Below are positions 19,125 to 27,988 of a stretch of 64,000 nt of DNA, one piece after another. The first letter of the stretch is position 1. The number at the start of each line of letters is the position of its first letter. A program made the position numbers and the translations under genes. The stretch comes from DASQPR01 sp963724705 (GTDB taxonomy: Bacteria > Actinomycetota > Actinomycetes > Mycobacteriales > Micromonosporaceae), in the NCBI GenBank assembly GCA_963724705.1, contig CAVRVS010000007.1:558001-622000 (forward strand), read 5' to 3'. The notes below the pieces were generated by a model. That model was not told the DNA's origin, did not search any database, and saw nothing but the letters and a program-made list of their open reading frames with translations.

Positions 19125-20424
19125 ACACACGACCCGACATTGCTCGATGCGTCCCCGGCGGACGAAACCGTTGTGATTAACCAGAGTCGACGGGTCGACC
19201 GTCGGGGCCTTACGCACCCCGAGTCGCGCACTCAACGCCGGTCAGGCCGGTGCGCGGCACCACCTGATGACGATGTACGGCGGGCAACGATCCGCGCTAC
19301 GTCGACCGCCCTCCCGCGTGCCGGCAACATGCTGCGGTCCTGCACAACACGTCCAACCCGCGCAACTCGACGCCGCTCGTCCCTGTCACGCGAGCCTGCC
19401 CGTAGCGCGCGTGGTCACTCGCACGGCCGCCGGGCACGGCCGGACGGCCAGCGCCCGACAACCCGGCGCATCGCACCCGCAGCGGCACGATCGCATTCAA
19501 GAGACTGTGCGCCCACGACCGCACAGCCACACGAGCGATGACGCGTGCGACCCAGCGCGCTCCACGACCGCACGTTCGGACAACCCCGCCGCGATGCGGC
19601 CACGCGATGCGGCGCCCCATGACCCACCGCTCGCGCAACCGACCCTGCACACAACCGACCCTGCACGCGACCGACCACCCCACGACCCACGGTCGCTCGG
19701 TGGAGACACGGTCGATGCGGCGCCGTGAGCTTCGATGTGAACGAACGGGCGTGAGTCGCCGGAGACGGAACGTAGGGCACGCCACCATGCAGTGCGCGCC
19801 GCTCGGCACAAGCTCGTCGCACGAGGAACAACGGAGTCGGGAGGCGGGCCTATTTTGTGTGAGACGCCGGACCGGACTGGCTGACTGGGACCGGATGTGT
19901 CGCGGCGCGAGAGGTGAGCGATCCGTTCGGCGCGTCGCCTTCGCCGATCCGGATCCGAAATGGACCCGCGCGGCGACAACCAAGCCAGTCGACGGTACAA
20001 GATCCACGGTTTGGACCGGTCCCACCGGTCGCCGACGGACCGGCAATGACCACAGTCATCCACAGGGCGGCAATGGCTCTGACCGCGTGTGGAGGCACAG
20101 CCGGCGAGGCCCTGTGGATAACTTCTGTGGATTCTCGCGGGTCGCCCGTAACCCATTTTCCGGCCCGTAGTTAACCGGAGCCGCCACCGTGCGCCGCCGG
20201 CCGTTCATGTTCGCGCGCTCGCCATCGAGAGTGATCACATCGACGTGCCGACGACGCGTCGCGACCGGTCCAACCAACGCCGAGCCGGAACCGCGCACCG
20301 GCACGAACGCTCGGTCCGGGCGTGATTCACGGTTCGCCGGCGCCCGCCCGTACCGACCCAAGGGTCCAGGAAAGGAATGTCGGCCCGAGCCGCGACGCGG
20401 CCGGGCCCACGACGACGGTCGCGA
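19125..20424. other. 1.3-kb non-coding stretch downstream of parB
   Basis: No frame here has convincing protein character; the longest ones are Arg/Cys/Trp-rich shadows without ribosome-binding sites. It holds a 2 x 16-bp tandem repeat (ACCGACCCTGCAC core, about 19637-19668) and a DnaA-box cluster at 20056-20134. It may be an eroded gene or an origin-proximal regulatory stretch. Confidence 0.5.
20056..20134. promoter_or_regulatory. DnaA-box cluster near parB
   Basis: TGTGGATAA at 20113-20121 is a perfect TTATCCACA box. TCATCCACA (20056-20064) and TGTGGATTC (20126-20134) differ by one or two bases. The cluster is 7.9 kb from dnaA and outside any gene. A role in titrating DnaA is inference. 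Confidence 0.55.
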
Positions 20425-21384
20425 CTACTCGCCCTCGACGCCGAAGATGCCCACGATCCGTTCAAGGTCGTCGACACTGCCGAATTCGATGACGATCTTC
20501 CCCTTGCTGCGGCCAACATCGATCTTCACGCGCGTATCGAAGCGGTCGGACAGGCGATCGGCGAGATCGGACATCGCGCGAGGAACGGCGGTCTGCCGCC
20601 GCCGGGCAGCGGCCGGGCGGCTCGTATCGCCGGACGCGGCGAGTTGCACCAGTTCTTCAGTCGCGCGTACCGACAGCCCCTCCGCCACGATGCGGGTCGC
20701 GAGCGCCTCCTGCTCGATCGCGTCATCGAGCGACAGCAGTGCTCGGGCGTGACCGGCCGAGAGCACGCCAGCGGCGACGCGGCGTTGGACCGCAGCGGGC
20801 AGGTTCAACAGTCGGATGGTGTTCGAGATTTGCGGGCGGCTCCGACCTATCCGCCGTGCGAGCTCGTCGTGGGTGGCACCGAACTCGGTCAACAGCTGCT
20901 GATAGGCGGCCGCTTCTTCGAGTGGATTCAGGTTCGCGCGATGGATGTTTTCGAGCAACGCGTCGCGCAACATCGCATCGTCGCGCGTCTCTCGGACGAT
21001 CGCTGGGATGAGTTCACGGCCGATCGCTTGCGCGGCGCGCCATCGGCGCTCGCCCATAACCAGCTCGAATTTGTCGATGCCGGTCTCGCGGACCACGATC
21101 GGCTGCAGAAAGCCGACCGCGTCGATCGACTGCTTGAGTTCCTCGAACGCGCCCTCGTCAAATATCTGACGCGGCTGCTTCGGGTTCGGCACGATCGAGT
21201 CGACCGGGATCTCGGCGAAGCGAGCACCGGGCACCGGTGCCAACTGGTCGGCGTGCGCGTCGGCAACAGCCGTACCAATATTCGCGGTGGCCCCACCGGT
21301 CTCGGCGGTCGCGGCCGACGGCGGCGGTGCGGTCGGGATCAGCGCGCCGAGGCCGCGGCCAAGGCCACCCCGTGGCTTGCTCAT
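20425..21384 (-). CDS. parB: Chromosome-partitioning protein ParB
   Basis: 319 residues. The N-terminus GRGLGALIP is the ParA-interacting, ATPase-stimulating peptide. The CTP-binding ParB domain contains GERRWRAAQ (residues ~106-114) and ENIHRANLNPLEEA. A helix-turn-helix around IGRSRPQISNTIRLLNLP (~residue 185) recognises parS. It forms a clamp that spreads from the parS sites seen at 19109, 22254 and 24115. ATG overlaps the ParA stop (ATGA), so the two are co-translated. Confidence 0.96.
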   Translation of the reverse strand: MSKPRGGLGRGLGALIPTAPPPSAATAETGGATANIGTAVADAHADQLAPVPGARFAEIPVDSIVPNPKQPRQIFDEGAFEELKQSIDAVGFLQPIVVRETGIDKFELVMGERRWRAAQAIGRELIPAIVRETRDDAMLRDALLENIHRANLNPLEEAAAYQQLLTEFGATHDELARRIGRSRPQISNTIRLLNLPAAVQRRVAAGVLSAGHARALLSLDDAIEQEALATRIVAEGLSVRATEELVQLAASGDTSRPAAARRRQTAVPRAMSDLADRLSDRFDTRVKIDVGRSKGKIVIEFGSVDDLERIVGIFGVEGE

Positions 21385-22283
21385 GTGCCCACGCCTTCCA
21401 TTCGCGCGCCACGTACGGCAATCTCCTGGGCCGCCTCGAAGTAACTCATCGCGCCACGCGACCCGGGGTCGTACGTCATCACGGACTGGCTATAACTCGG
21501 TGCCTCCGACACGCGTACGTTGCGGGGGATCACGGCGTGCAGAACCTTGTCGCCGAAGTGAGCCCGCACGTCCTGTTCGACCAAGTCGGCCAGGCGGGTC
21601 CGGCGGTCGTACATGGTCAGCAGGACGGTCGAGATGTCGAGCGTCGGATTGAGGTGCGACTTGACCAACGCGATGTTGCTCGTGAGCGCTTGCACGCCTT
21701 CGAGTGCGTAGTACTCGCACTGGATCGGGATAAGCACTTCTTGTGCGGCCACGAGCGCGTTCACGGTCAGAAGCCCGAGCGACGGCGGGCAGTCGATGAA
21801 GATGTAGTCGAACTCGGCGCTCGAAGCCTGGATCGCCCGCGACAGTCGGGATTCCCGAGCGACAACAGAGACGAGTTCGATCTCCGCACCAGCGAGATCG
21901 ATTGTCGCCGGCACGCACGCGAGGTTCGGAATGCCATCGACCGATTGAGTCACGGACTCCAAGGCGGCGCCCTCGATCAGACAGTCGTAGACGTCGGGAA
22001 CGCCGGCATGGTGGGGCACGTTCATTCCGGTCGAGGCATTGCCCTGCGGATCAAGGTCGATGACCAGGACGCGATTGCCGTGCAGGGCGAGGGCTACGGC
22101 GATGTTCACGGCGCTGGTGGTCTTTCCGACGCCACCCTTCTGGTTCGCGACGCAGATGACGCGGCGTCGGGTCGGACGCGGCATCGTGATCTCCCCGCTC
22201 GGATTGAGGATTTCCACGGCCCGCCTCGCCTCCTGCGCCAGGGGTGGATCTTCGGTTTCACGTGAAACATCAGCGTCGGTCAT
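21381..22283 (-). CDS. parA: Chromosome-partitioning ATPase ParA
   Basis: 300 residues from ATG 22283. The deviant Walker A KGGVGKTTSAVNIA, the DLDPQGNAS switch and IDCPPSLG Walker B-like motifs identify a ParA ATPase, which moves ParB-parS complexes along the nucleoid. The N-terminal VSRET is encoded by a parS site. AGGGG lies a few bases before the chosen ATG. The frame is open for another 189 codons upstream with plausible codon use, so a long N-terminal extension, as in Streptomyces ParA, is possible (see 22284-23355). Confidence 0.95.
   Translation of the reverse strand: MTDADVSRETEDPPLAQEARRAVEILNPSGEITMPRPTRRRVICVANQKGGVGKTTSAVNIAVALALHGNRVLVIDLDPQGNASTGMNVPHHAGVPDVYDCLIEGAALESVTQSVDGIPNLACVPATIDLAGAEIELVSVVARESRLSRAIQASSAEFDYIFIDCPPSLGLLTVNALVAAQEVLIPIQCEYYALEGVQALTSNIALVKSHLNPTLDISTVLLTMYDRRTRLADLVEQDVRAHFGDKVLHAVIPRNVRVSEAPSYSQSVMTYDPGSRGAMSYFEAAQEIAVRGARMEGVGT
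22254..22269. promoter_or_regulatory. parS site 2, inside the parA coding sequence
   Basis: GTTTCACGTGAAAC at 22255-22268 is an exact parS core. On the minus strand it encodes Val-Ser-Arg-Glu-Thr at residues 6-10 of ParA, so the DNA site and the peptide are both constrained. Confidence 0.93.
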
Positions 22284-23355
22284 CCTGACCCCTGTCTCGT
22301 AACTCGACACCGCGCCCGTCCGTGGCGACGGCACACTCGAGGGTGTCTCGCCCGACAACACGGAATCGTCACCATACAACGCGACCGACTCGTCGAGACG
22401 GTGGGAGGCGGGCACAGATCGCCCACCCGACGCCGCCGAGATGGCGCTCTTCGCGTCGGTCGACGACGATCTCGTCGGCGCATCGAAGCCCACCTCGGTC
22501 GCGACTGCTATCGTGCGCCGGCTGACCACCGGAGCGCGACCCACCGCTACCACATCCCGCCAAAACAGACCCCCGACTCCGCCGGTCGGATCGCCATGAT
22601 CCGCCGTCATGTGCCGGCCAGAAGATCCGCCGCGTCCAAACGCACGCACGTTGCGTCGACGGAGATCCCCGCCAAGTCGGCGGGGCGCCGACTCGTCGCC
22701 ACGAGCAACCCCGCGGTCTACGCCGGACCGCCCGTTGACGCCGCCGTCGTACGCGCGGCGTCTCGGGTCGCCTGGCCAGCCCATCCACCGGCACGCTGCC
22801 CCGTGACCGAAACACGTCGGACCATCTCCGGGATCCACGCGCATCCCCAAACACCCTCGCGCTCGAGACGACCAGCGGATCGCTCAGCACCGCCGGATCA
22901 CCCCGGTCCGATGTACCCGGAGCGAACGCCTGGCCGGACGCCAGCGACGGCTCGGACGCTATCGGCGGCTCGGAGGCTAGCGCCCGGGCGGCAGCGACCG
23001 CCGCGGCGGGGGCCACCACCGGCGCGGGGACTGGCACCGGCCCGGGGGTTGGCACCGGGCCGGAAGGGACGGCTGGCTCGGAGGCCACCACCGGCGGAGA
23101 CGCCGCCACGCCGATCACTAGCGGTGTGTTCCCAGAGCCGGAATCCCGGTCCGTCGCCGGACCACTCGCCGACGCCCCGAGACTCCTCGACGCAACACCT
23201 AGCCCACGCACCACAGGCGGCGCGGGCTGGTTGCCGGACGAGTTCGACGATCGCACCACTCCGAGACGCGCGGGCGGGCCTACCGGAACGATCGGCTCCC
23301 AGTGGCCACTTCCGTCATGCACCGCCGTCATCTCCGCCACATTCGGATCGGTCAC
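22284..23355 (-). other. Possible N-terminal extension of ParA or a separate low-complexity ORF
   Basis: Two minus-strand frames look coding by third-position GC. From 23355 (ATG) to about 22850, an Ala/Pro/Val-rich chain starts MTDPNVAEMTAVHDGSGHWE. From about 22850 to 22284, a Ser/Thr/Ala-rich chain (VVSRRTIAVATEVGF and onward) is in frame with parA. The two differ by one base, the same direction as the other frame breaks in this window, so they could be one disordered tail of up to ~350 residues on ParA. No recognised domain. It could equally be an independent small gene plus a leader. Confidence 0.35.
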
Positions 23356-23816
23356 CGTCGTACGTCGCGGCGCCCGGACACATGGAGACGTCGCTCAATG
23401 CGCGCATCGGGTCGCCGGTCCCAGCCATTCGTCGCCGCCGGCCGTGCTCTGCGCCGGCAAACGTAGCGTTGCCAACGGGTTCACGGTCGTACCGCAGGGT
23501 TAATAGTCTCGCGACTTACCGCTTTCATGCATACCGACGTTCGGCCTAACTAGTCCACCGTCGTCGACGATGGTTCAACGAGCGCGGTACGGGGAGGACG
23601 TCGGGCGCTCTCACCGACAAATCTCACATCGACTTTCACATCGACGGAGATTCGATCCGGGCGTGAACCGACACTCACGCCGTTGGTGTCGAGCCTCACG
23701 CAAGACGACACCCATGAACGTCGCGACGTATTCGCATTCACGACCCGCGCGCGACGCCCGAGACACCACGCCGGACTGTGGGCACGGCCGGGTGGACACG
23801 GCGGCTGGACCGGCCG
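23356..23816. other. Non-coding gap between rsmG and the parA region
   Basis: 461 bases with no convincing gene on either strand; it would have to contain the promoter of the parA-parB unit. Open frames that cross it are Arg-rich and lack start signals. Confidence 0.45.
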
Positions 23817-24557
23817 TCAGCGGCGCGGGCGGCCCCGAGCGCGGGCCGACGTTTCGGTCTGCCGTCGGTCCACGGCCCGTTCGCGTACGACTTCTACGAC
23901 CGTGGTCGGCTCCGGCAACAGATCGGTTCCGTACTCCCGAATGATCGGGGCGCTACCGCCGAGCCGCGCGACCGCACCCCCATGGGCGGCCACCTCCTCG
24001 CTCGCGGTCGTCCCCTTCACCGCCATGAGTCGCCCGCCGACGCGCGCCAACGGTAGGCACCATCCGGCGAGCCGGTCGAGTGGAGCTACCGCGCGCGACG
24101 TCACGACGTCAGCCGGTTTCACGTGAAACATCGACGCGTTTTCGGCGATCTCCTCGGCGCGGGCCCGCACGACGGTGACTCTGTCGGCCAGATCCAACGA
24201 CGCAACGATCTCATCGAGATACGCCGTACGCCGCGCCAACGACTCGACGAGTGTCACGTGCAGATCCGGCCGCGCGATCGCCAGAACCACACCGGGCAGT
24301 CCGGCGCCCGAACCGACGTCAATGACGCGCGCCCCAGACGGCACGGCCGGAGCGATCGCCGCACAATTCAGGATGTGCCGATCCCACAATCGGTCGGCTT
24401 CCCGTGGGCCGATCAAGCCGCGCACGACGGCGTCGGTCGCTAGCGACTGCGCGTAACGCCCGGCGAGGCGCAATCGTGGACCGAAGTACGCCTCGGCCGC
24501 GGCCACTAGCTCGGACGGGGGTTCGCTCACGTTGTGGGGGCGGTCAGCGCCGTCCAT
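23817..24557 (-). CDS. rsmG: 16S rRNA (guanine-N7) methyltransferase RsmG
   Basis: 246 residues. The SAM-binding motif VIDVGSGAGLPGVVLA sits at about residues 82-97, and SRAVAPLDRLAGWCLPL is typical of GidB/RsmG. It methylates G527 of 16S rRNA; loss gives low-level streptomycin resistance in relatives. ATG at 24557 is preceded by AGGTGGAG. The segment MFHVKPADVV is encoded by a parS site. Confidence 0.93.
   Translation of the reverse strand: MDGADRPHNVSEPPSELVAAAEAYFGPRLRLAGRYAQSLATDAVVRGLIGPREADRLWDRHILNCAAIAPAVPSGARVIDVGSGAGLPGVVLAIARPDLHVTLVESLARRTAYLDEIVASLDLADRVTVVRARAEEIAENASMFHVKPADVVTSRAVAPLDRLAGWCLPLARVGGRLMAVKGTTASEEVAAHGGAVARLGGSAPIIREYGTDLLPEPTTVVEVVRERAVDRRQTETSARARGRPRR
24115..24130. 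promoter_or_regulatory. parS site 3, inside rsmG
   Basis: GTTTCACGTGAAAC at 24116-24129, an exact parS core, read in rsmG as the codons for Phe-His-Val-Lys. Third site within 5 kb. Confidence 0.93.
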
Positions 24558-24589
24558 GATCTCCACCTGAGTATCGGGGGACCGGCGTG

Positions 24590-24623
24590 AAAAAGCCCGC
24601 CGCGACTTGCGGTCGCGGCGGGC
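24590..24623 (-). terminator. Rho-independent terminator after jag
   Basis: On the minus strand a perfect 12-bp stem (GCCCGCCGCGAC / GTCGCGGCGGGC) with a 5-base loop is followed by TTTTT. It lies between jag (stop at 24645) and the rsmG start, so rsmG needs its own promoter or read-through. Confidence 0.85.
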
Positions 24624-24644
24624 AATTCCCTTGCTCGGTACGGA

Positions 24645-25172
24645 TCACGCCGGGTGTACGACGATCCGCCGGTGCGGTTCGACGCCTTCGGACTCGCTCT
24701 CCACGCCGGTCGTCGAGTTGATGACGTCGTGCACACACTTCCGCTCGAATGCGTTCATCGCCTCGAGGCGGACCGGCTCGCCGTGCTGCTTCACCCGCTC
24801 GGCGGCGTTCTTCGCGATCGCGACCAGCTCCTTGCGGCGGCTCTCCCGATAGCCGCCGACGTCGAGCAACAGGCGGGACGGCGATCCGGTCTGCCGATAG
24901 ATCGCCAGGCGCGTGAGTTCCTGCAACGCTTCCAAGGTCGCACCACGCTGGCCGACCAGACTGTCGAGGCGGTCGCCAACGATCTCGACGACCGGCCGAC
25001 CGGCCTGGACTACCTCGTCGATGTCGCCGTCATAGTCGAGGATGTCGAGCAGTCCCTCGACGTAGTCCGCGGCCACCTCGCTCTGCGCGAACAGATCGCT
25101 GTCGGTGCTGGCTTTGGGTTCTTCGGTGTCGGTGTCGGCCTCCGCGACCGGGGGCGTACTCGTTTCCGTCAC
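24645..25172 (-). CDS. jag: Jag/KhpB-like KH-R3H RNA-binding protein
   Basis: 175 residues. After an acidic N-terminal tail, a KH-type domain (VVEIVGDRLDSLVGQRGATLEALQ, residues ~75-100) is followed by an R3H domain (RLEAMNAFERKCVHDVI, ~130-150). KhpB/Jag binds RNA and influences cell division and envelope growth. GTG at 25172 chosen because GGAG lies 10 bases upstream. It follows yidC as in most bacteria. Confidence 0.9.
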   Translation of the reverse strand: MTETSTPPVAEADTDTEEPKASTDSDLFAQSEVAADYVEGLLDILDYDGDIDEVVQAGRPVVEIVGDRLDSLVGQRGATLEALQELTRLAIYRQTGSPSRLLLDVGGYRESRRKELVAIAKNAAERVKQHGEPVRLEAMNAFERKCVHDVINSTTGVESESEGVEPHRRIVVHPA

Positions 25173-25345
25173 GATGTCATCTCCGTTGTGCTTGAGACTT
25201 CGGTACCCCCGGGTCCTCGGATGGCTTGCACCATCCGACCGGGGAGGTCTGTGGCCCCGCGCGTGAGCGCTGCCCAGGCGCGCCGCCGCCCGTACCAATC
25301 GCTACCGGTCGGCCACCGGTGCGCTTCGTACGGGCGAGCGTCGCG

Positions 25346-26359
25346 TCAACTCGACAGCCGCTTGGCGGCGTTGCCCTTCTTCGGGTTGATCGGCTTGGCG
25401 CCGACCTTCGGCGCAGCGACGGTCGGCTTGGCGACCGGGGCACCGTTGGTGATCGGCTTGCCGTTCTTCACATTACGGGCACCGGCCTTGGTCGGCGGCC
25501 CATTCTTGCTAGGTGCCGGCGTCTTCGACCCACCACCGAACATGCCGCCGAGCCCCAGACCGGTATCCACGTTCACTGGCGGCGGGAACTTCCGCAGCAC
25601 GTAGAACTGCTGACCAAGCGAGAAAACGTTCGTCGTAACCCAGTAGATGACGACACCGATCGGGAACACCGTGCCGGAGAAGAGCAGGCCGATCGGGACA
25701 CCGAAGAGCATCAACCGCTGGATCATCTTCTGGTTCGGATCGGTCGCCCAGCCGGTCTTCTTGATCATCTGATACTGCGTGAGGAATGTCGTGGCGATCA
25801 TGATCGCCATCAACACACCCGCAACGATTCGCACGTTCGTTGTGGTCGAGCCGAGGAGGGTGACGTCGGCACTCGACGACTTGAACGCGGAGGCGATCGG
25901 CGCGCCGAACAAGGTCGCGTGTGACGCGCTCTCGAACTGCGTCGTCGACCAGCCATAGAGCTGCTGACCGGCGACCGACATGCTCGGCTTCAGGTGACGC
26001 AGGACGTGGAAGAGGCCGATGAAGACCGGGATCTGAACGAGAAGCGGCAGGCACCCCATGAGCGGATTGGCGTTCTCGGAACGCATCAGCTCCATCTGTG
26101 CCTTTTGCAGGCCCTGCTTGTCGTTCTTGTACTGTTCGCGCAGTTTCGCGATCTGTGGCTGAAGGGCCTGCATCGCCCGCTGCGACTTGATCTGCTTCAC
26201 AAAGACCGGGAACAGAACGGCGCGGATGGTAATGACCAGGAAGACGGTGGCGAGGATCCAGTCCCAGTTCGTGCCCAGCCAGTCACCGACACCGATGAAG
26301 TGCCAGAACGCGTGCCATTTCAGCAGGATCCAGGAGATCCCTGTGTAGATCCATCCCAT
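25346..26359 (-). CDS. yidC: Membrane protein insertase YidC
   Basis: 337 residues. The first membrane helix (WILATVFLVITIRAVLFPVF) carries the conserved Arg of the YidC groove; a coiled pair of cytoplasmic helices with SQRAMQALQPQIAKL follows, then MGCLPLLVQIPVFIGLFHVL and three more helices. It inserts and folds membrane proteins, alone or with SecYEG. The C-terminal ~70 residues are Lys/Pro/Ala-rich and likely contact the ribosome. ATG at 26359 lies 5 bases after the yidD stop. Confidence 0.94.
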   Translation of the reverse strand: MGWIYTGISWILLKWHAFWHFIGVGDWLGTNWDWILATVFLVITIRAVLFPVFVKQIKSQRAMQALQPQIAKLREQYKNDKQGLQKAQMELMRSENANPLMGCLPLLVQIPVFIGLFHVLRHLKPSMSVAGQQLYGWSTTQFESASHATLFGAPIASAFKSSSADVTLLGSTTTNVRIVAGVLMAIMIATTFLTQYQMIKKTGWATDPNQKMIQRLMLFGVPIGLLFSGTVFPIGVVIYWVTTNVFSLGQQFYVLRKFPPPVNVDTGLGLGGMFGGGSKTPAPSKNGPPTKAGARNVKNGKPITNGAPVAKPTVAAPKVGAKPINPKKGNAAKRLSS

Positions 26360-26363
26360 GGCG

Positions 26364-26723
26364 CTATCTGACTCCGTTTTCCGTCGGTCGCGGCGGTGGG
26401 ACGGGGTCATACCCGCCCCGGTTAAAGGGTTGGCAGCGCAACAGCCGCCAGGTCGCCAGCCCGATGCCCCGGAACACACCGTGCGTGGAAATCGCCTCGA
26501 CGGCGTACGCACTGCATGACGGGTAGAACCGGCAACGCGCCGGCAACGCCGGGCTTACCCAACGACGGTACGCGACGATGGGTACTAACAGCATGCGGGC
26601 GGCGGCGCTCATGACCGGACGCACATCTGTTTCCGGGCCGTCGGCGTGTGGTCCGCGGCCGGAGGTGCCCGGCGACGTTGCTCGCGGCGGTGACACGTTT
26701 GTCGTCTTCGTCATCGCGATCAC
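26364..26723 (-). CDS. yidD: Membrane protein insertion efficiency factor YidD
   Basis: 119 residues. The core is diagnostic: YRRWVSPALPARCRFYPSCS, then YAVEAISTHGVFRG and a C-terminal RLLRCQPFNRGGYDPVP. GTG at 26723 overlaps the rnpA stop (GTGA). This start adds ~37 polar residues before the usual N-terminus (MSAAARMLLVPIVAYRRW); an internal ATG there would give a family-standard ~82 residues. YidD assists YidC-dependent insertion. Confidence 0.9.
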   Translation of the reverse strand: MIAMTKTTNVSPPRATSPGTSGRGPHADGPETDVRPVMSAAARMLLVPIVAYRRWVSPALPARCRFYPSCSAYAVEAISTHGVFRGIGLATWRLLRCQPFNRGGYDPVPPPRPTENGVR

Positions 26724-27190
26724 CCACGCCGCCGCGGCCGCGCCGGACGGATAGTGTCCTTGGTAATTGTTGACAACGCTCCGTCCAGATCGGCGGCGAG
26801 TGCCGCGTATGTCCGGTTCGCCGAGCCCGGCAACGCGCGCACCACGACGTCGGTGCGGTCTGGCAATCGGTCCAGCCGGGAGCGCATCAAGTGCCGCAAG
26901 CGTCGACGCACTCGGTTTCGAACAACCGCGCCGCCAACGGCCTTGGACACGACGAATCCGGCACGCACCGACGGCCTCGCCGAGGTTCGTACCGGATTAG
27001 ACGTGCTTGACATCATCTGGGGAGTTTGCTCGACTCGGCCTTCGGACGCCGCGGCGCCGATCGGCTCGACCGCGATCGGTGGCCGACTCGCTGCGTGGAC
27101 GACCACAGCTCCACGTGCGGCGCGACGCCCACCGGCGACCGTGGCCGAAAACTCGTCACGTCGCCGCAGTCGGTCGGTCGCCGCCAGCAT
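26720..27190 (-). CDS. rnpA: Ribonuclease P protein component
   Basis: 156 residues, longer than the usual ~115-125. MLAATDRLRRRDEF is the standard start, and AGFVVSKAVGGAVVRNRVRRRLRH is the RNR signature. Between them, residues ~38-70 form an extra, Ala/Pro/Ser-rich stretch (IGAAASEGRVEQTPQMM) not normal for the family. It binds the RNase P RNA and helps mature tRNA 5' ends. Confidence 0.9.
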   Translation of the reverse strand: MLAATDRLRRRDEFSATVAGGRRAARGAVVVHAASRPPIAVEPIGAAASEGRVEQTPQMMSSTSNPVRTSARPSVRAGFVVSKAVGGAVVRNRVRRRLRHLMRSRLDRLPDRTDVVVRALPGSANRTYAALAADLDGALSTITKDTIRPARPRRRG

Positions 27191-27206
27191 GCCTACCCGA
27201 ATCTGA

Positions 27207-27344
27207 TCAAGCTGATAGGTGAGCGCGACCCTTGGCCCGACGGGCCGACAGGATCGCGCGACCGGCACGGGTACGCATACGCAGCCGGAAACCGTGGGTC
27301 TTCGAGCGCCGACGGTTGTTCGGCTGGAAGGTGCGCTTGCTCAC
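27207..27344 (-). CDS. rpmH: 50S ribosomal protein L34 (small gene)
   Basis: 45 residues read on the minus strand from GTG at 27344 to TGA at 27207: VSKRTFQPNNRRRSKTHGFR and then RMRTRAGRAILSARRAKG. This is the textbook L34 sequence, and its place directly before rnpA and facing dnaA is universal. It is a structural component of the large ribosomal subunit. Confidence 0.97.
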   Translation of the reverse strand: MSKRTFQPNNRRRSKTHGFRLRMRTRAGRAILSARRAKGRAHLSA

Positions 27345-27988
27345 GTCAGGCACTCCGTCTTCATCGTGCTCGCCGCACGTTGCGACGATGTGTCAGCTCA
27401 TCTGGGTGAATCCGGGGCCGGCATTGCGACACCGCGATCGCGGTTGCCACCACGATTCGGCGGGCGGGGAACTACCACGATCGCGGCTAACGGAACTGCC
27501 GGCCACCAGTCGTCATCAACTCTACCAGCGTGGATAGAGCAACCGGTCGAGCGTACGCGGCGGGACGGGCAGCGTCAAAACCGGCATTGAGTCGTTGTTC
27601 TGATGGCACGGTCGTGACCTGCAACAATGCCGCCGGAGAGGCCTATTGGTCGAGTCGACAGACCGGCCGGGTTGCGACAGTCGACTTGTGGACAACGGTT
27701 GAGTCGCTGTGGACAACGCTGTTACGGTGCCCGTCTGACCTCCATCGGGCAGCGCCGTCATAAGGTTCGGAACCGGACGAATCACCGCACCACCACCGGA
27801 CCAGGCGATGGCTCGACGCGGCGGCGCGCCGGGCGCCGAGCGTCGGGGCGGAGGACGGTCATATGCCGAGATCACGCCGATACACAGGTTGTGGATAACT
27901 TGTGGACGGATCATGGTCAGGCAGTAGAAACATCGGTGCGCCCCCAACGGGTGAGCAACCGACCGGCAGACGACGTGAGGCGTGCTAG
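27345..27988. promoter_or_regulatory. rpmH-dnaA intergenic region with DnaA boxes
   Basis: 644 bases carrying the divergent promoters. Perfect TTGTCCACA boxes (as TGTGGACAA) lie at 27687-27695 and 27708-27716, 21 bp apart, and a perfect TTATCCACA box (TGTGGATAA) at 27890-27898 with a weaker TGTGGACGG at 27901-27909. The last pair is 80-100 bases before dnaA, where DnaA autoregulation would be expected. No gene is seen. Confidence 0.75.

Noticed and set aside
19297..20046. 249-codon minus-strand frame in the gap downstream of parB
   Set aside because: Arg/Cys/Ser-rich composition without domain-like pattern or ribosome-binding site; overlapping frames of equal length exist on the other strand.
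22369..23355. Confident independent 328-residue protein gene
   Set aside because: The C-terminal half becomes Arg-rich and runs opposite the better coding signal of the parA frame; treated only as a possible ParA extension.
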